Below, one piece after another: positions 7,911 to 13,993 of a stretch of 13,993 nt of DNA (its first letter is position 1; each line of letters begins with the position of its first letter). The stretch is from Candidatus Campbelliibacteriota bacterium (GTDB lineage: Bacteria > Patescibacteriota > Minisyncoccia > UBA9983). The DNA lies in the NCBI GenBank assembly GCA_003231675.1, contig QIJB01000011.1, positions 1 through 13,993 on the forward strand. Direction: 5' to 3'. The translations under genes and the position numbers were made by a program. The notes below the pieces were generated by a model. The model worked only from the letters and a program-made list of their open reading frames with translations, was not told the origin of the DNA and searched no databases.

Positions 7911-8798
7911 TTACATTTTAATCCAAGAGCCGGGAATGACATCCTTTGTATCAACGCTTGGCTTAACTTTATTAAACCATTTTTGGGGCGCGACAACTAT
8001 CTTGTCAGGGTTGGCATTCAGCCATGCCCCCCACCAGCTAAAAGTGCTATTGGCGATAATTTGATGTTGGCAGAGAGACATCAACCGCATATCCTCATAA
8101 CCTTTGTCGCCCTTGTTATGGTCTACATAAGTGGTGGGGAAGTCGGGATGTATGTTTTGCTTTGCCCACGCGTGGTCATCGGAGAAAATAAAAAAATGCG
8201 GGTTATTTATTTTCTGCGTGACAAAGTCTATCGCTTTCTTGTAATATTCTGTTTCGCACACCCCGTGATGATTTGCGGTTTCCGGATTTGCCACATAATC
8301 CGCCCTTCGTATGTGTATTCCCACGGAATGTGTATTTGCTATTATGTCGGCAATCTCTTTGTCTCTGCCGGCAAGCGGATTTTTGACGGCAAATTCTTTT
8401 CGGATTATATCTTCTATATCCTTGAAGTATTTTTCCGTTACCCAGTTGCCATCCAAATATACCGGGGGTTTTAGCGTCAGAATGTCTGGGTCAAAGTGGT
8501 AATGTTTTGCACGCGCGTAAATTTTAGTGTTTGCGAAGATTTTGTTATAAAGAAACCATCGCCGACCATTTTTTCGTTTGTATTTTTTAAAATATTTAAT
8601 TTCTTGGTCTGTTGCTATTTCCGCATTGATGTTTAGGTTGTTTAATTCAAAAATCCTGGGAGTTATATTTCTCTGTTTTAGGTTAAAAGCGGAAATATCC
8701 AGTTTTAAGATATCGTTATTTGCATGGGCAATCCTGCGCCCGACCGCATACTGAAACATTTGGTTTCCCAATCCTCCTGATAAACGTGTGATAATCAT
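7911..8798 (-). CDS. Alpha-1,2-fucosyltransferase-like glycosyltransferase family 11 (copy 2)
   Basis: Second GT11 enzyme, 295 residues. It has GGLGNQMFQYAVGRRIA (8-24), HIRRADY (162-168), FIFSDD (203-208) and NSTFSWWGAWLN (250-261). It is clearly homologous to the protein at 1491-2399 but diverged through the middle (residues ~35-110), the region expected to shape acceptor recognition. The two copies therefore probably make different linkages rather than being a recent duplication. It is much more AT-rich (21 of 60 G/C from 8401, against 40 of 60 in a row of copy 1), suggesting a separate origin. It precedes asnB by 7 bases and follows the sulfotransferase gene by 13. No Shine-Dalgarno is visible. 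Confidence 0.93.
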   Translation of the reverse strand: MIITRLSGGLGNQMFQYAVGRRIAHANNDILKLDISAFNLKQRNITPRIFELNNLNINAEIATDQEIKYFKKYKRKNGRRWFLYNKIFANTKIYARAKHYHFDPDILTLKPPVYLDGNWVTEKYFKDIEDIIRKEFAVKNPLAGRDKEIADIIANTHSVGIHIRRADYVANPETANHHGVCETEYYKKAIDFVTQKINNPHFFIFSDDHAWAKQNIHPDFPTTYVDHNKGDKGYEDMRLMSLCQHQIIANSTFSWWGAWLNANPDKIVVAPQKWFNKVKPSVDTKDVIPGSWIKM

Positions 8799-8811
8799 GT
8801 GGTAAAAAATC

Positions 8812-9621
8812 TTATAACCTTATTATTTTTTCTATCCAAGTTTTTTCCAAGGGCGTGTCGTGGTATGAAGTGGAATATCCCAATAATTCATTCGCTTGAA
8901 TCATGTCTGCGTTGCATTCAACTTCTTTTATTTTTTTTCGTGATATTCGCCTTCTTGGCAGTGGTTTAATTTCTTTTTGTTTTATGCCACGAGAGTGTTC
9001 AGAAACTTGCACATCTCCGTTCACATTTTGAAATGAAGTATAATTTTTGTATGAGTCACTGTATTCCAGACCGGCATAATCGCATATGCTTTTAATTGTT
9101 TTGTCGGGGTTTTTGCAAAAATCCTCGTATTTTAAAATTGGAATTTCGTACTTTAATATTTCTTTGACATAGCGCAAGTAGGGACCGGAGAATTCTTCCA
9201 AGGATACATTTCTGGAAATCCACACATCTATCGCATTTCTGACAAAAGCAAAGGGTTTTAACTCACATTTTTCCGTTAGGGTCTCAAGGGCGAGAAGTTT
9301 GTTTGGTGGGTTTTGGTTATTGTTTGGCAAGGGGTTAAAATTAACGAACGGCCAGTCTCGTATAATCAATCGCTTTTGTTGCTCTTTGCAAATGTTGTTT
9401 AATTCCACGGCGCTGTTTTCAAAGCCGTCAGATTTTAGGTTTATTCCGTACCATGCCTTGGCTTGCTGTTTAATGGTGCGTAGCGCCACGGGTCCTTTCC
9501 CGCTTCCGCCACCCAACGGATTCACTTCTGACATAACAACAGTATTGGGCAAGCCACCCAAGCACCTATTCAATACTGTCCCGCCAGAACGTGCATAGCA
9601 TATCATTAAAATTACAGACAT
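8812..9621 (-). CDS. PAPS-dependent sulfotransferase family protein
   Basis: Predicted sulfotransferase, 269 residues, transferring sulfate from PAPS to a hydroxyl or amino group, here probably on the glycan. The 5'-phosphosulfate-binding P-loop variant YARSGGTVLNRCL is at residues 9-21. The 3'-phosphate-binding segment FVRNAIDVWISR is at 126-137, with the characteristic R128 and S136 spacing. A KYEDFCKNP segment (164-172) matches the conserved 'yEdL..dP' stretch after it. No signal peptide or membrane segment is seen, so it acts in the cytoplasm before export. No PAPS synthesis genes (cysD, cysN, cysC) are in the window. It belongs to the AT-rich block. Nodulation-type and carbohydrate sulfotransferases share this fold, so the acceptor is not determined. 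Confidence 0.82.
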   Translation of the reverse strand: MSVILMICYARSGGTVLNRCLGGLPNTVVMSEVNPLGGGSGKGPVALRTIKQQAKAWYGINLKSDGFENSAVELNNICKEQQKRLIIRDWPFVNFNPLPNNNQNPPNKLLALETLTEKCELKPFAFVRNAIDVWISRNVSLEEFSGPYLRYVKEILKYEIPILKYEDFCKNPDKTIKSICDYAGLEYSDSYKNYTSFQNVNGDVQVSEHSRGIKQKEIKPLPRRRISRKKIKEVECNADMIQANELLGYSTSYHDTPLEKTWIEKIIRL

Positions 9622-9649
9622 AAAATAATTGTTATGTTATGAATTATTA

Positions 9650-10633
9650 TCACGCCACGATTGTTTTTAATTGGCTGTATTTGCATTTAAGTTTAACTTT
9701 TAAGAGATTCACAGAGGGTATATCATTTCTTAGTTGTTCATTTAAATCAGCGTATATTACGTCGTCCACAAAATCTCTATTACTTTCATAAAGTTTGTTT
9801 GCTATTTGTTTCCTGGCTTGATGATTGGGTTGTTTTTGTGTGACAGCCCAGCTAATTAATTTATCTTGTAGTGATAAATATTTTATACCGAGTTTTTTGC
9901 TGCGCAAAGATCCTATTCCTGTTGGGTGCCAAGGATGTACCGCGAAGCAGTTTGGTAAATTAACACTTTGTTTATTAGTAGTAATTTCTAGGCGAGAGTT
10001 TGTGTCCGCACCTAATTTTGAGAGACCAGTACTCCATATTTTATGCGTATCATATCCTCCTATTGTGTGCCAATATTTTTTACGCGCAGATATCATGGGA
10101 CCAAAATTGTTTACAGTTTCAGGGATAGGTCGATATTTACTGGGGCAGGCATTTAGGCATTTATAAAAATTAATTTGTGCCTTTGTCCAGTCTTGATAAT
10201 ATTTAACTCCAACAGGGTGTTGCGCCATTTTTCGGTGTATATTTACTACGGCACGTTGATTTTGTTCATGGAATGTTGTCAATTTAACCAAAAAATCTTT
10301 TGGTAGCAATTGGTCGCCGTCCATGACAGAGATGATTTCGCCTTGGGCAATCTCAAGTCCTGCGTTGTTGCATCTGCCTAAGTGATAGGGGGCAGTTACC
10401 GGCTCATTTAAATATAATATTTTAATGTTTATTTTATCTTGTGCTTCATTGAATTTATCTTCAAGTGTTTCTAGTCCCAAATCATTATTATGTTTATTGG
10501 ATACCTCTCTGCTTCGCTGTTCAACATAAATAAGTTCAAACTCTTCTTTGGAATAATCTTGAAATAGTAATCCGTCAATTAAGTGAAAAAAGTTTCGGTA
10601 ACTACAATCCCAGCTAATTATTGAATGTTTCAT
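9650..10633 (-). CDS. Glycosyltransferase family 2-like protein (GT-A)
   Basis: Divergent GT2-type enzyme, 327 residues. The first strand and helix read SIISWDCSYRNFFHLIDGLL, followed by FELIYVEQRS. The segment HLGRCNNAGLEIAQGEIISV (84-103) leads into MDGDQLLPKDF, where DGDQ (105-108) supplies the DxD metal-binding motif. The GT-A core is thus clear, although the usual DGSxDxT loop is replaced by VEQRSRE. The C-terminal third has no recognisable motif. It is AT-rich (17 of 60 G/C from 9661) and lies 12 bases after the STELLO-like gene and 28 bases before the sulfotransferase gene. No Shine-Dalgarno is seen; the leader is A-rich. Confidence 0.78.
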   Translation of the reverse strand: MKHSIISWDCSYRNFFHLIDGLLFQDYSKEEFELIYVEQRSREVSNKHNNDLGLETLEDKFNEAQDKINIKILYLNEPVTAPYHLGRCNNAGLEIAQGEIISVMDGDQLLPKDFLVKLTTFHEQNQRAVVNIHRKMAQHPVGVKYYQDWTKAQINFYKCLNACPSKYRPIPETVNNFGPMISARKKYWHTIGGYDTHKIWSTGLSKLGADTNSRLEITTNKQSVNLPNCFAVHPWHPTGIGSLRSKKLGIKYLSLQDKLISWAVTQKQPNHQARKQIANKLYESNRDFVDDVIYADLNEQLRNDIPSVNLLKVKLKCKYSQLKTIVA

Positions 10634-10645
10634 TTTTGTGTTTAT

Positions 10646-11641
10646 TTATTGATGATGTATTAATGTACGATTTAAATCGTTTGTCCACGCTCTTATCATT
10701 TCAGTTTCTTTTTTTGTTACAATGTTTTCTTTGTCAAGTAGCTTGTAAACAACACGAAGATTGTGTAGGGGGTCGGTTGTAAGAATAGATTTATCCAATA
10801 TCTCTATAAGTTTTTTGGTTTGCATGTATACGGGTATTTCATCTTCAAAATCTTTCATTATGTTGTGGTTGTTGCGATTCTGAAACACGGTTGCTTTGGT
10901 AAACCCAAGAAGGTAATCATTTTCCCAAAATAATCTTTGCGCGATATACCCCCTCAGGATATCGGTAAATCTAAAACTTACTGTTGATGGTAAATATAAA
11001 AGAGAAAAAACCTCGCGTCTCCATAGTGTATTTTGAGAATTGAATGGGCAATATATACCTCTGTCTAATACCGAGGGTGTTTGATTGTTAAATTTAATTT
11101 TTTTGTTTACAGTTAGCCTGTAAACTGCATCCACATCAGGCTCGATATCTGCCAATCCTTGCCATGCGCCTATTTTTACCCTTCTTGACTGCTTGGTAAA
11201 TATTTCTTGAATTTTAGTAACTTCATCTAGTGGGTATCCTCGGGGCCAAATGTTTTCTTTGGTGTAGTGTTTGTAAATATTTATAAATTTTTGGTCACTG
11301 GTAATGCAATCACTGGTGGTTTCAAATTCGGGGAAAGCCCAATCGTCATAGGGAATATTGTCGTCATCAGTGTCATATATGATATCTGCTCCTGATTTTA
11401 TCGCATAAAGATACCCAATATTTTTGCGAGCATAATGATTAGACGGCAAATATTTGATAATTTCAAAATCTAATTTTTCTTGATCTTCTAATGATAGGAA
11501 AATAATGTTCTCTGTATCTTCTATTTTTTTACTTTTTTTATCACCGATTAAAATAATTTGCCAGTCTGTTAATAGGTTGGAAAATTGCTTGATGGCTCTC
11601 GTCTTTTTATTTATGGTTGTGATAATTAAAAATTTTTTCAT
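10646..11641 (-). CDS. STELLO/DUF288-type glycosyltransferase
   Basis: Matches the STELLO glycosyltransferase family (formerly DUF288), known from Arabidopsis Golgi proteins that affect cellulose synthase assembly and from nematodes; the bacterial members are little studied. Hallmarks, numbered from the chosen start, are FLIITTINKKT (4-14), DWQIILIGDKK (26-36), NHYARKNIGYLYAIKSGADI (68-87) and a DTDDDN acidic motif (90-95) that would bind metal and nucleotide sugar. I chose the ATG at 11641 because MKKFLIITTIN is where family homology begins, leaving one base after the wzt stop. An ATG at 11659 would add six residues and overlap wzt. There is no plant-like N-terminal membrane anchor. Composition is very AT-rich (16 of 60 G/C from 11521). 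Donor and acceptor are unknown. Confidence 0.82.
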   Translation of the reverse strand: MKKFLIITTINKKTRAIKQFSNLLTDWQIILIGDKKSKKIEDTENIIFLSLEDQEKLDFEIIKYLPSNHYARKNIGYLYAIKSGADIIYDTDDDNIPYDDWAFPEFETTSDCITSDQKFINIYKHYTKENIWPRGYPLDEVTKIQEIFTKQSRRVKIGAWQGLADIEPDVDAVYRLTVNKKIKFNNQTPSVLDRGIYCPFNSQNTLWRREVFSLLYLPSTVSFRFTDILRGYIAQRLFWENDYLLGFTKATVFQNRNNHNIMKDFEDEIPVYMQTKKLIEILDKSILTTDPLHNLRVVYKLLDKENIVTKKETEMIRAWTNDLNRTLIHHQ

Positions 11642-11642
11642 A

Positions 11643-12878
11643 CTATTGATCACTATCATTTAAAGTATAGCACGTTGGCGGATATACCCCCAAGATGTCT
11701 TGTCTTGAGGCAGCAAACTCATCTTCCACGTTGATTGTTGAAATTTCAAAATAAATTATTTGGGTTTTGTAAAAAAGATTTTCTATGCCAAAATTGACAG
11801 AATAATTTCCGGGCGGAAGATGGGGATTATTCACTATAATAGATATTTTATTCTTACCAGCTTCTATGCGGGGTATATCAATTTTAGCTGTCATAATTCG
11901 GCTTAATTGACTATTTAAAATTTGTACTCCCATTTGGATGTTGGCGATAGGGTGTTTGTTATCTATTAGTACATCAAATTGCAGTGGATCATTGCACTTG
12001 AGAGGATTATTGGGCGTGTTTTTTAATTTAATATAATTTATAATTACATTGTCGTTTTTTGTTTTGTAGGGACCATGTTCCTTTAAATCGTTGCGTGATA
12101 ATTTGAGGTACTCTCCAATCACTTCTTTCGTTTCCCCAATCATCTTGACTTGGCCTTGTTCCAGTAAGATGCATCTTTTGCACAGATTTTGGATGGCGGC
12201 CATATTGTGGCTGACAAACAAGATGGTCCGTCCGGCGGTTTTTGTTACTTCGTCCATTTTGCCAAGGCATTTTTTTTGGAATTCGGCGTCGCCGACCGCT
12301 AGCACCTCGTCCACCACTAAAATATCCGGCTCCATATGGGCGGCGACCGCGAAGGCGAGGCGGACATACATCCCGGAGGAATATCTTTTGACGGGGGTGT
12401 CAATAAATTTTTCAATTTCTGCGAATTTAACTATATCATTAAACTTCTTGGCAATTTCTTTTTTGGTCATTCCCAGAATCGCGCCGTTCAGGAAAATGTT
12501 TTCGCGTCCGGTAAGCTCCGGATGAAAGCCGGTGCCGACTTCAAGCAGGGAAGACATTCGCCCTTTGTATTCTATCGTTCCCGTTGTTGGTGGGGTGATT
12601 TTTGACAGAATTTTGAGAAGCGTGGATTTCCCGGCGCCATTCGCGCCGATGATGCCTATTGCTTCACCTCTCTCCACCGTGAAATTAACATCTTTAAGCG
12701 CCCAAAACTCCTCCTTGGTTTCCATGCCGATTGCCGCCTTCGCCTTGTGCTTCAGGAAAGAAAACGGTTTTTTCGCGATATTGGTCAACACATCCCGCAA
12801 CGCGACATAACCGCCCCGTTGGTGGGTGATGTTATATCTCTTTGATAAATTTTTTACGGTTATAATTGAGTTTGACAT
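11643..12878 (-). CDS. wzt: O-antigen/polysaccharide ABC transporter ATP-binding protein with Wzt-type C-terminal domain
   Basis: ATPase subunit that powers export of a finished polysaccharide across the inner membrane with Wzm. Residues 1-~255 form the nucleotide-binding domain. Walker A GANGAGKST is at 78-86, signature YSSGM at 166-170, Walker B with the D-loop ILVVDEVLAVGD at 186-197, and the H-loop SHN at 223-225. Residues ~270-405 form a beta-rich Wzt C-terminal domain (including PPGNYSVNFGIEN), which in studied systems binds the modified end of the glycan and sets cargo specificity. The ATPase part is GC-rich (37 of 60 from 12301) while the C-terminal part is AT-rich (19 of 60 from 11701). 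The change falls around 12,100, as if the cargo domain was exchanged with the AT-rich glycan genes downstream. Its start is 51 bases after the GxxExxY gene. Confidence 0.95.
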   Translation of the reverse strand: MSNSIITVKNLSKRYNITHQRGGYVALRDVLTNIAKKPFSFLKHKAKAAIGMETKEEFWALKDVNFTVERGEAIGIIGANGAGKSTLLKILSKITPPTTGTIEYKGRMSSLLEVGTGFHPELTGRENIFLNGAILGMTKKEIAKKFNDIVKFAEIEKFIDTPVKRYSSGMYVRLAFAVAAHMEPDILVVDEVLAVGDAEFQKKCLGKMDEVTKTAGRTILFVSHNMAAIQNLCKRCILLEQGQVKMIGETKEVIGEYLKLSRNDLKEHGPYKTKNDNVIINYIKLKNTPNNPLKCNDPLQFDVLIDNKHPIANIQMGVQILNSQLSRIMTAKIDIPRIEAGKNKISIIVNNPHLPPGNYSVNFGIENLFYKTQIIYFEISTINVEDEFAASRQDILGVYPPTCYTLNDSDQ

Positions 12879-12896
12879 ACCAATGTTATACTAATA

Positions 12897-12945
12897 TATA
12901 CGAATTATACGAATAAATACAAATATTATTTATCTATGCGAATAA
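12897..12945 (+). repeat. Left ATACGAAT-like repeat array
   Basis: The 9-base unit tatacgaat occurs twice in tandem (12897-12905, 12906-12914). It is followed by atacaaat (12917-12924) and tatgcgaat (12935-12943), all in the same direction. The last copy overlaps the final codons and stop of the GxxExxY gene. On the - strand the array creates a TATAAT hexamer (12909-12904) upstream of wzt, but no good -35 box accompanies it. Confidence 0.65.
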
Positions 12946-13292
12946 TGCGTGCTTCTGAAATTTATCAATAATCCCAGCTTGATATTCGCCGCCTGCAAGT
13001 AATTTTGTATTTGACGATAATTGTCTCTGGTAATCATTCTTATTGATTTGAGTTCCAGAATAATCCTATCATCAATAATAAAATCCAAAATATTTCCTGA
13101 GTCAGAAATGGATAATTCTCTTTTGTATGGTATTTTTGTTTCTTTTAATTTTTTTTCTATTAGGTCTCCATATTGTTTTTCTCTCGCGTACTGACCGAGT
13201 TCATTGTGGGCGGCGAAAAGAATCCCTGTAATTTTATATGAAAGATCCGGGTAGATAACCTTGCTATTTATTTGCTGATTATTCGTAGTCAT
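12930..13292 (-). CDS. GxxExxY family protein (PD-(D/E)XK nuclease-like fold)
   Basis: Small protein of the GxxExxY family, whose function is unknown. YPDLSYKITGILFAAHNELG leads into the signature region, here GQYAREKQYGDLIEKKL, where the ExxY part is kept and the second glycine is replaced by Y. ILDFIIDDRIILELKS carries a D...ExK arrangement like PD-(D/E)XK nucleases. QIQNYLQAANIKLGLLINF is the conserved C-terminal block. I chose the ATG at 13292 (120 residues, MTTNNQQ). The ATG at 13316 adds eight residues encoded entirely within a flanking repeat. After INFRS the reading frame enters the left repeat and ends THYSHR. The +1 frame instead reads RIIRIDK then TAA, so a small frameshift may have altered the C-terminus. 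It is an odd guest between wzm and wzt and is unlikely to take part in export. Confidence 0.8.
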   Translation of the reverse strand: MTTNNQQINSKVIYPDLSYKITGILFAAHNELGQYAREKQYGDLIEKKLKETKIPYKRELSISDSGNILDFIIDDRIILELKSIRMITRDNYRQIQNYLQAANIKLGLLINFRSTHYSHR

Positions 13293-13324
13293 TTGTATTA
13301 TGTTATTTATTCGCATATTTGTAT
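13281..13324 (-). repeat. Right ATACGAAT-like repeat array (opposite orientation)
   Basis: Read on the - strand, the copies are atacaaat (13324-13317), atgcgaat (13316-13309), atacaaat (13298-13291) and ctacgaat (13288-13281). They mirror the left array around the GxxExxY gene and cover its 5' leader and first codons. Confidence 0.65.
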
Positions 13325-13330
13325 GTTCAT

Positions 13331-13993
13331 CTAAACAATATCCGCGAAATATCTCTCCGTTTTTTTGAAAAATATTACACCAACGATAAGCAAAATTGAA
13401 ACGGCTATGAGAGAAATTCCCAAGAGCGCCCAGTTAATCGGCGCGTTGCTGAAAAGCCCCGCCCTTGCCGCCTTGATAACTCCGGTCATCGGATTTAGCG
13501 CCAGAATCCACGAGTATTTGCCGGCGATACTTGCCGGGTAGATGACCGGAGTGACGAAAAGCATCATTTGTATGAAGTATGGCAGAACATATCTGACGTC
13601 TCGATATTTGACATTGATTGACGCTAGAAACAATCCTCCGCCAATCGCCGCCATAAAAGTTATGAGCAGAAGCAATGGCATTATCAACAAACCCGACAAA
13701 CTCGGGGTGTATCCGTAATAGACCATCATTCCCGCCAAGATAATCGCGGCGATGAAAAAATCAACGAATTTGGTGATGACGCCAGCTATCGGGAGTATCA
13801 GCCGGGGAAAATAAACTTTTGTGATTATGTTGGCGTTACTAATAAGAGATCCGCTTGTTTGCGATAGGGATGTGGAGAAAAATTGCCAAAACAAAAGTCC
13901 GGCATAGACGAAAATCGGGTAGGGGATGCCGTCCGAAGGCATTTTCGCCAATTTCCCGAAAAATATGGTAAAAACCACCATTGTCATAAATGG
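13331..13993 (-). CDS. wzm: O-antigen/polysaccharide ABC transporter permease (5' end beyond window)
   Basis: Membrane subunit of an ABC-2 type polysaccharide exporter, partner of the wzt product. The visible C-terminal ~220 residues contain about five hydrophobic segments: near 22-42, 74-93, 96-122, 132-150 and 183-206, counted from the MTMVV methionine. Family landmarks are MPSDGIPYPIFVYAGLLFWQ, NVKYRDVRYVLPYF with VTPVIYP, and LNPMTGVIKAAR. The reading frame stays open to the edge (PFMTMVV...), so the N-terminal cytoplasmic helix and first membrane segment lie outside and the ATG at 13987 is internal. It is the first gene of the visible operon. Its stop is followed by 14 bases before the long possible start of the GxxExxY gene. 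Composition is ~45% G/C in a sampled row, similar to other core genes. Confidence 0.93.
   Translation of the reverse strand, partial: PFMTMVVFTIFFGKLAKMPSDGIPYPIFVYAGLLFWQFFSTSLSQTSGSLISNANIITKVYFPRLILPIAGVITKFVDFFIAAIILAGMMVYYGYTPSLSGLLIMPLLLLITFMAAIGGGLFLASINVKYRDVRYVLPYFIQMMLFVTPVIYPASIAGKYSWILALNPMTGVIKAARAGLFSNAPINWALLGISLIAVSILLIVGVIFFKKTERYFADIV

Larger units (their letters stand above)
12897..13324 (-). mobile_element. Putative GxxExxY cassette bounded by inverted arrays of an 8-base motif
   Basis: This AT-rich unit (17 of 60 G/C from 13021) splits wzm from wzt, which normally sit side by side. Copies of an ATACGAAT-like motif lie at the left on the + strand (12898-12905, 12907-12914, 12917-12924, 12936-12943). 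They recur at the right on the - strand (13317-13324, 13309-13316, 13291-13298, 13281-13288). A perfect 11-base inverted repeat pairs 12935-12945 with 13307-13317. Removing the unit would leave wzm and wzt about 24 bases apart. No clear target-site duplication is visible and no known transposase is encoded, so mobility is an inference. Confidence 0.5.

Noticed and set aside
7904..7996. N-terminal extension of asnB by 31 residues
   Set aside because: It would bury the catalytic Cys2 of MCGIFGAVG and overlap the upstream GT11 gene by 86 bases.
7743..8474. Long + strand open frame (243 codons) opposite asnB and the second GT11 gene
   Set aside because: It lies antisense to two genes with full family motifs, and its translation shows no recognisable domain. 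It is a shadow frame.
12904..12909. Promoter for wzt supplied by the repeat array (TATAAT on the - strand)
   Set aside because: The hexamer is perfect, but nothing resembling a -35 box lies 16-18 bases upstream, and such hexamers are expected by chance in AT-rich repeats.
12897..13324. CRISPR array or plasmid iteron origin
   Set aside because: Motif copies are only 8-9 bases, unevenly spaced, and in two opposing groups around an ORF; there are no spacers of constant length and no replication initiator.

Overview
The window is a dense glycan-assembly locus, best read as an ABC-transporter-dependent O-antigen or surface-polysaccharide cluster. The organism is probably an uncultured bacterium of the Candidate Phyla Radiation / Patescibacteria (Parcubacteria-like). 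The reasons are the very compact layout, the lack of Shine-Dalgarno sequences before almost every start, the style of the Wzt ATPase, the GTTGAAAGTTGAA-type degenerate repeats, and a GxxExxY-family gene. TGA is used as a stop codon, which excludes the recoded Gracilibacteria-type lineages. The taxonomic call is an inference; a Bacteroidota-like genome cannot be excluded by eye.

Layout. On the + strand, 1-1450 holds the 3' end of an AbiEii-like nucleotidyltransferase gene, overlapped by a GT4 glycosyltransferase. These converge on a single - strand operon that fills the rest of the window. In transcription order (right to left) it contains: wzm (ABC permease, cut by the window edge); a small GxxExxY gene flanked by short repeats; wzt (ATPase plus cargo-binding domain); a STELLO/DUF288-type glycosyltransferase; a GT2-like enzyme; a sulfotransferase; a GT11 fucosyltransferase; asnB (glutamine-dependent amidotransferase); a GT4; two GT2 enzymes; a DUF268 SAM-methyltransferase-like protein; and a second GT11 fucosyltransferase. 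Genes abut or overlap by 4 bases (ATGA), and no stretch over 300 bases lacks a gene.

How it works together. Eight predicted glycosyltransferases (five GT2/GT4, two GT11, one STELLO) would build a chain in the cytoplasm. The sulfotransferase, the AsnB-type amidotransferase and possibly the DUF268 protein would decorate it. Wzm/Wzt would export it, with the Wzt C-terminal domain recognising the finished glycan. No nucleotide-sugar synthesis genes (for example for GDP-fucose), no PAPS synthesis genes and no initiating transferase are in the window.

Composition is mosaic. Hand counts of 60-base rows give about 53-67% GC in asnB, the left GT11 gene and the Wzt ATPase domain. Counts are only about 27-35% in the block from the right GT11 gene through the 3' part of wzt. 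This suggests a transferred serotype cassette that includes the Wzt cargo domain. The most intriguing structure is the wzm-wzt junction. There a ~430-base AT-rich GxxExxY unit is bounded on each side by four copies of an 8-base motif, ATACGAAT-like, in opposite orientations, which looks like a mobile cassette.
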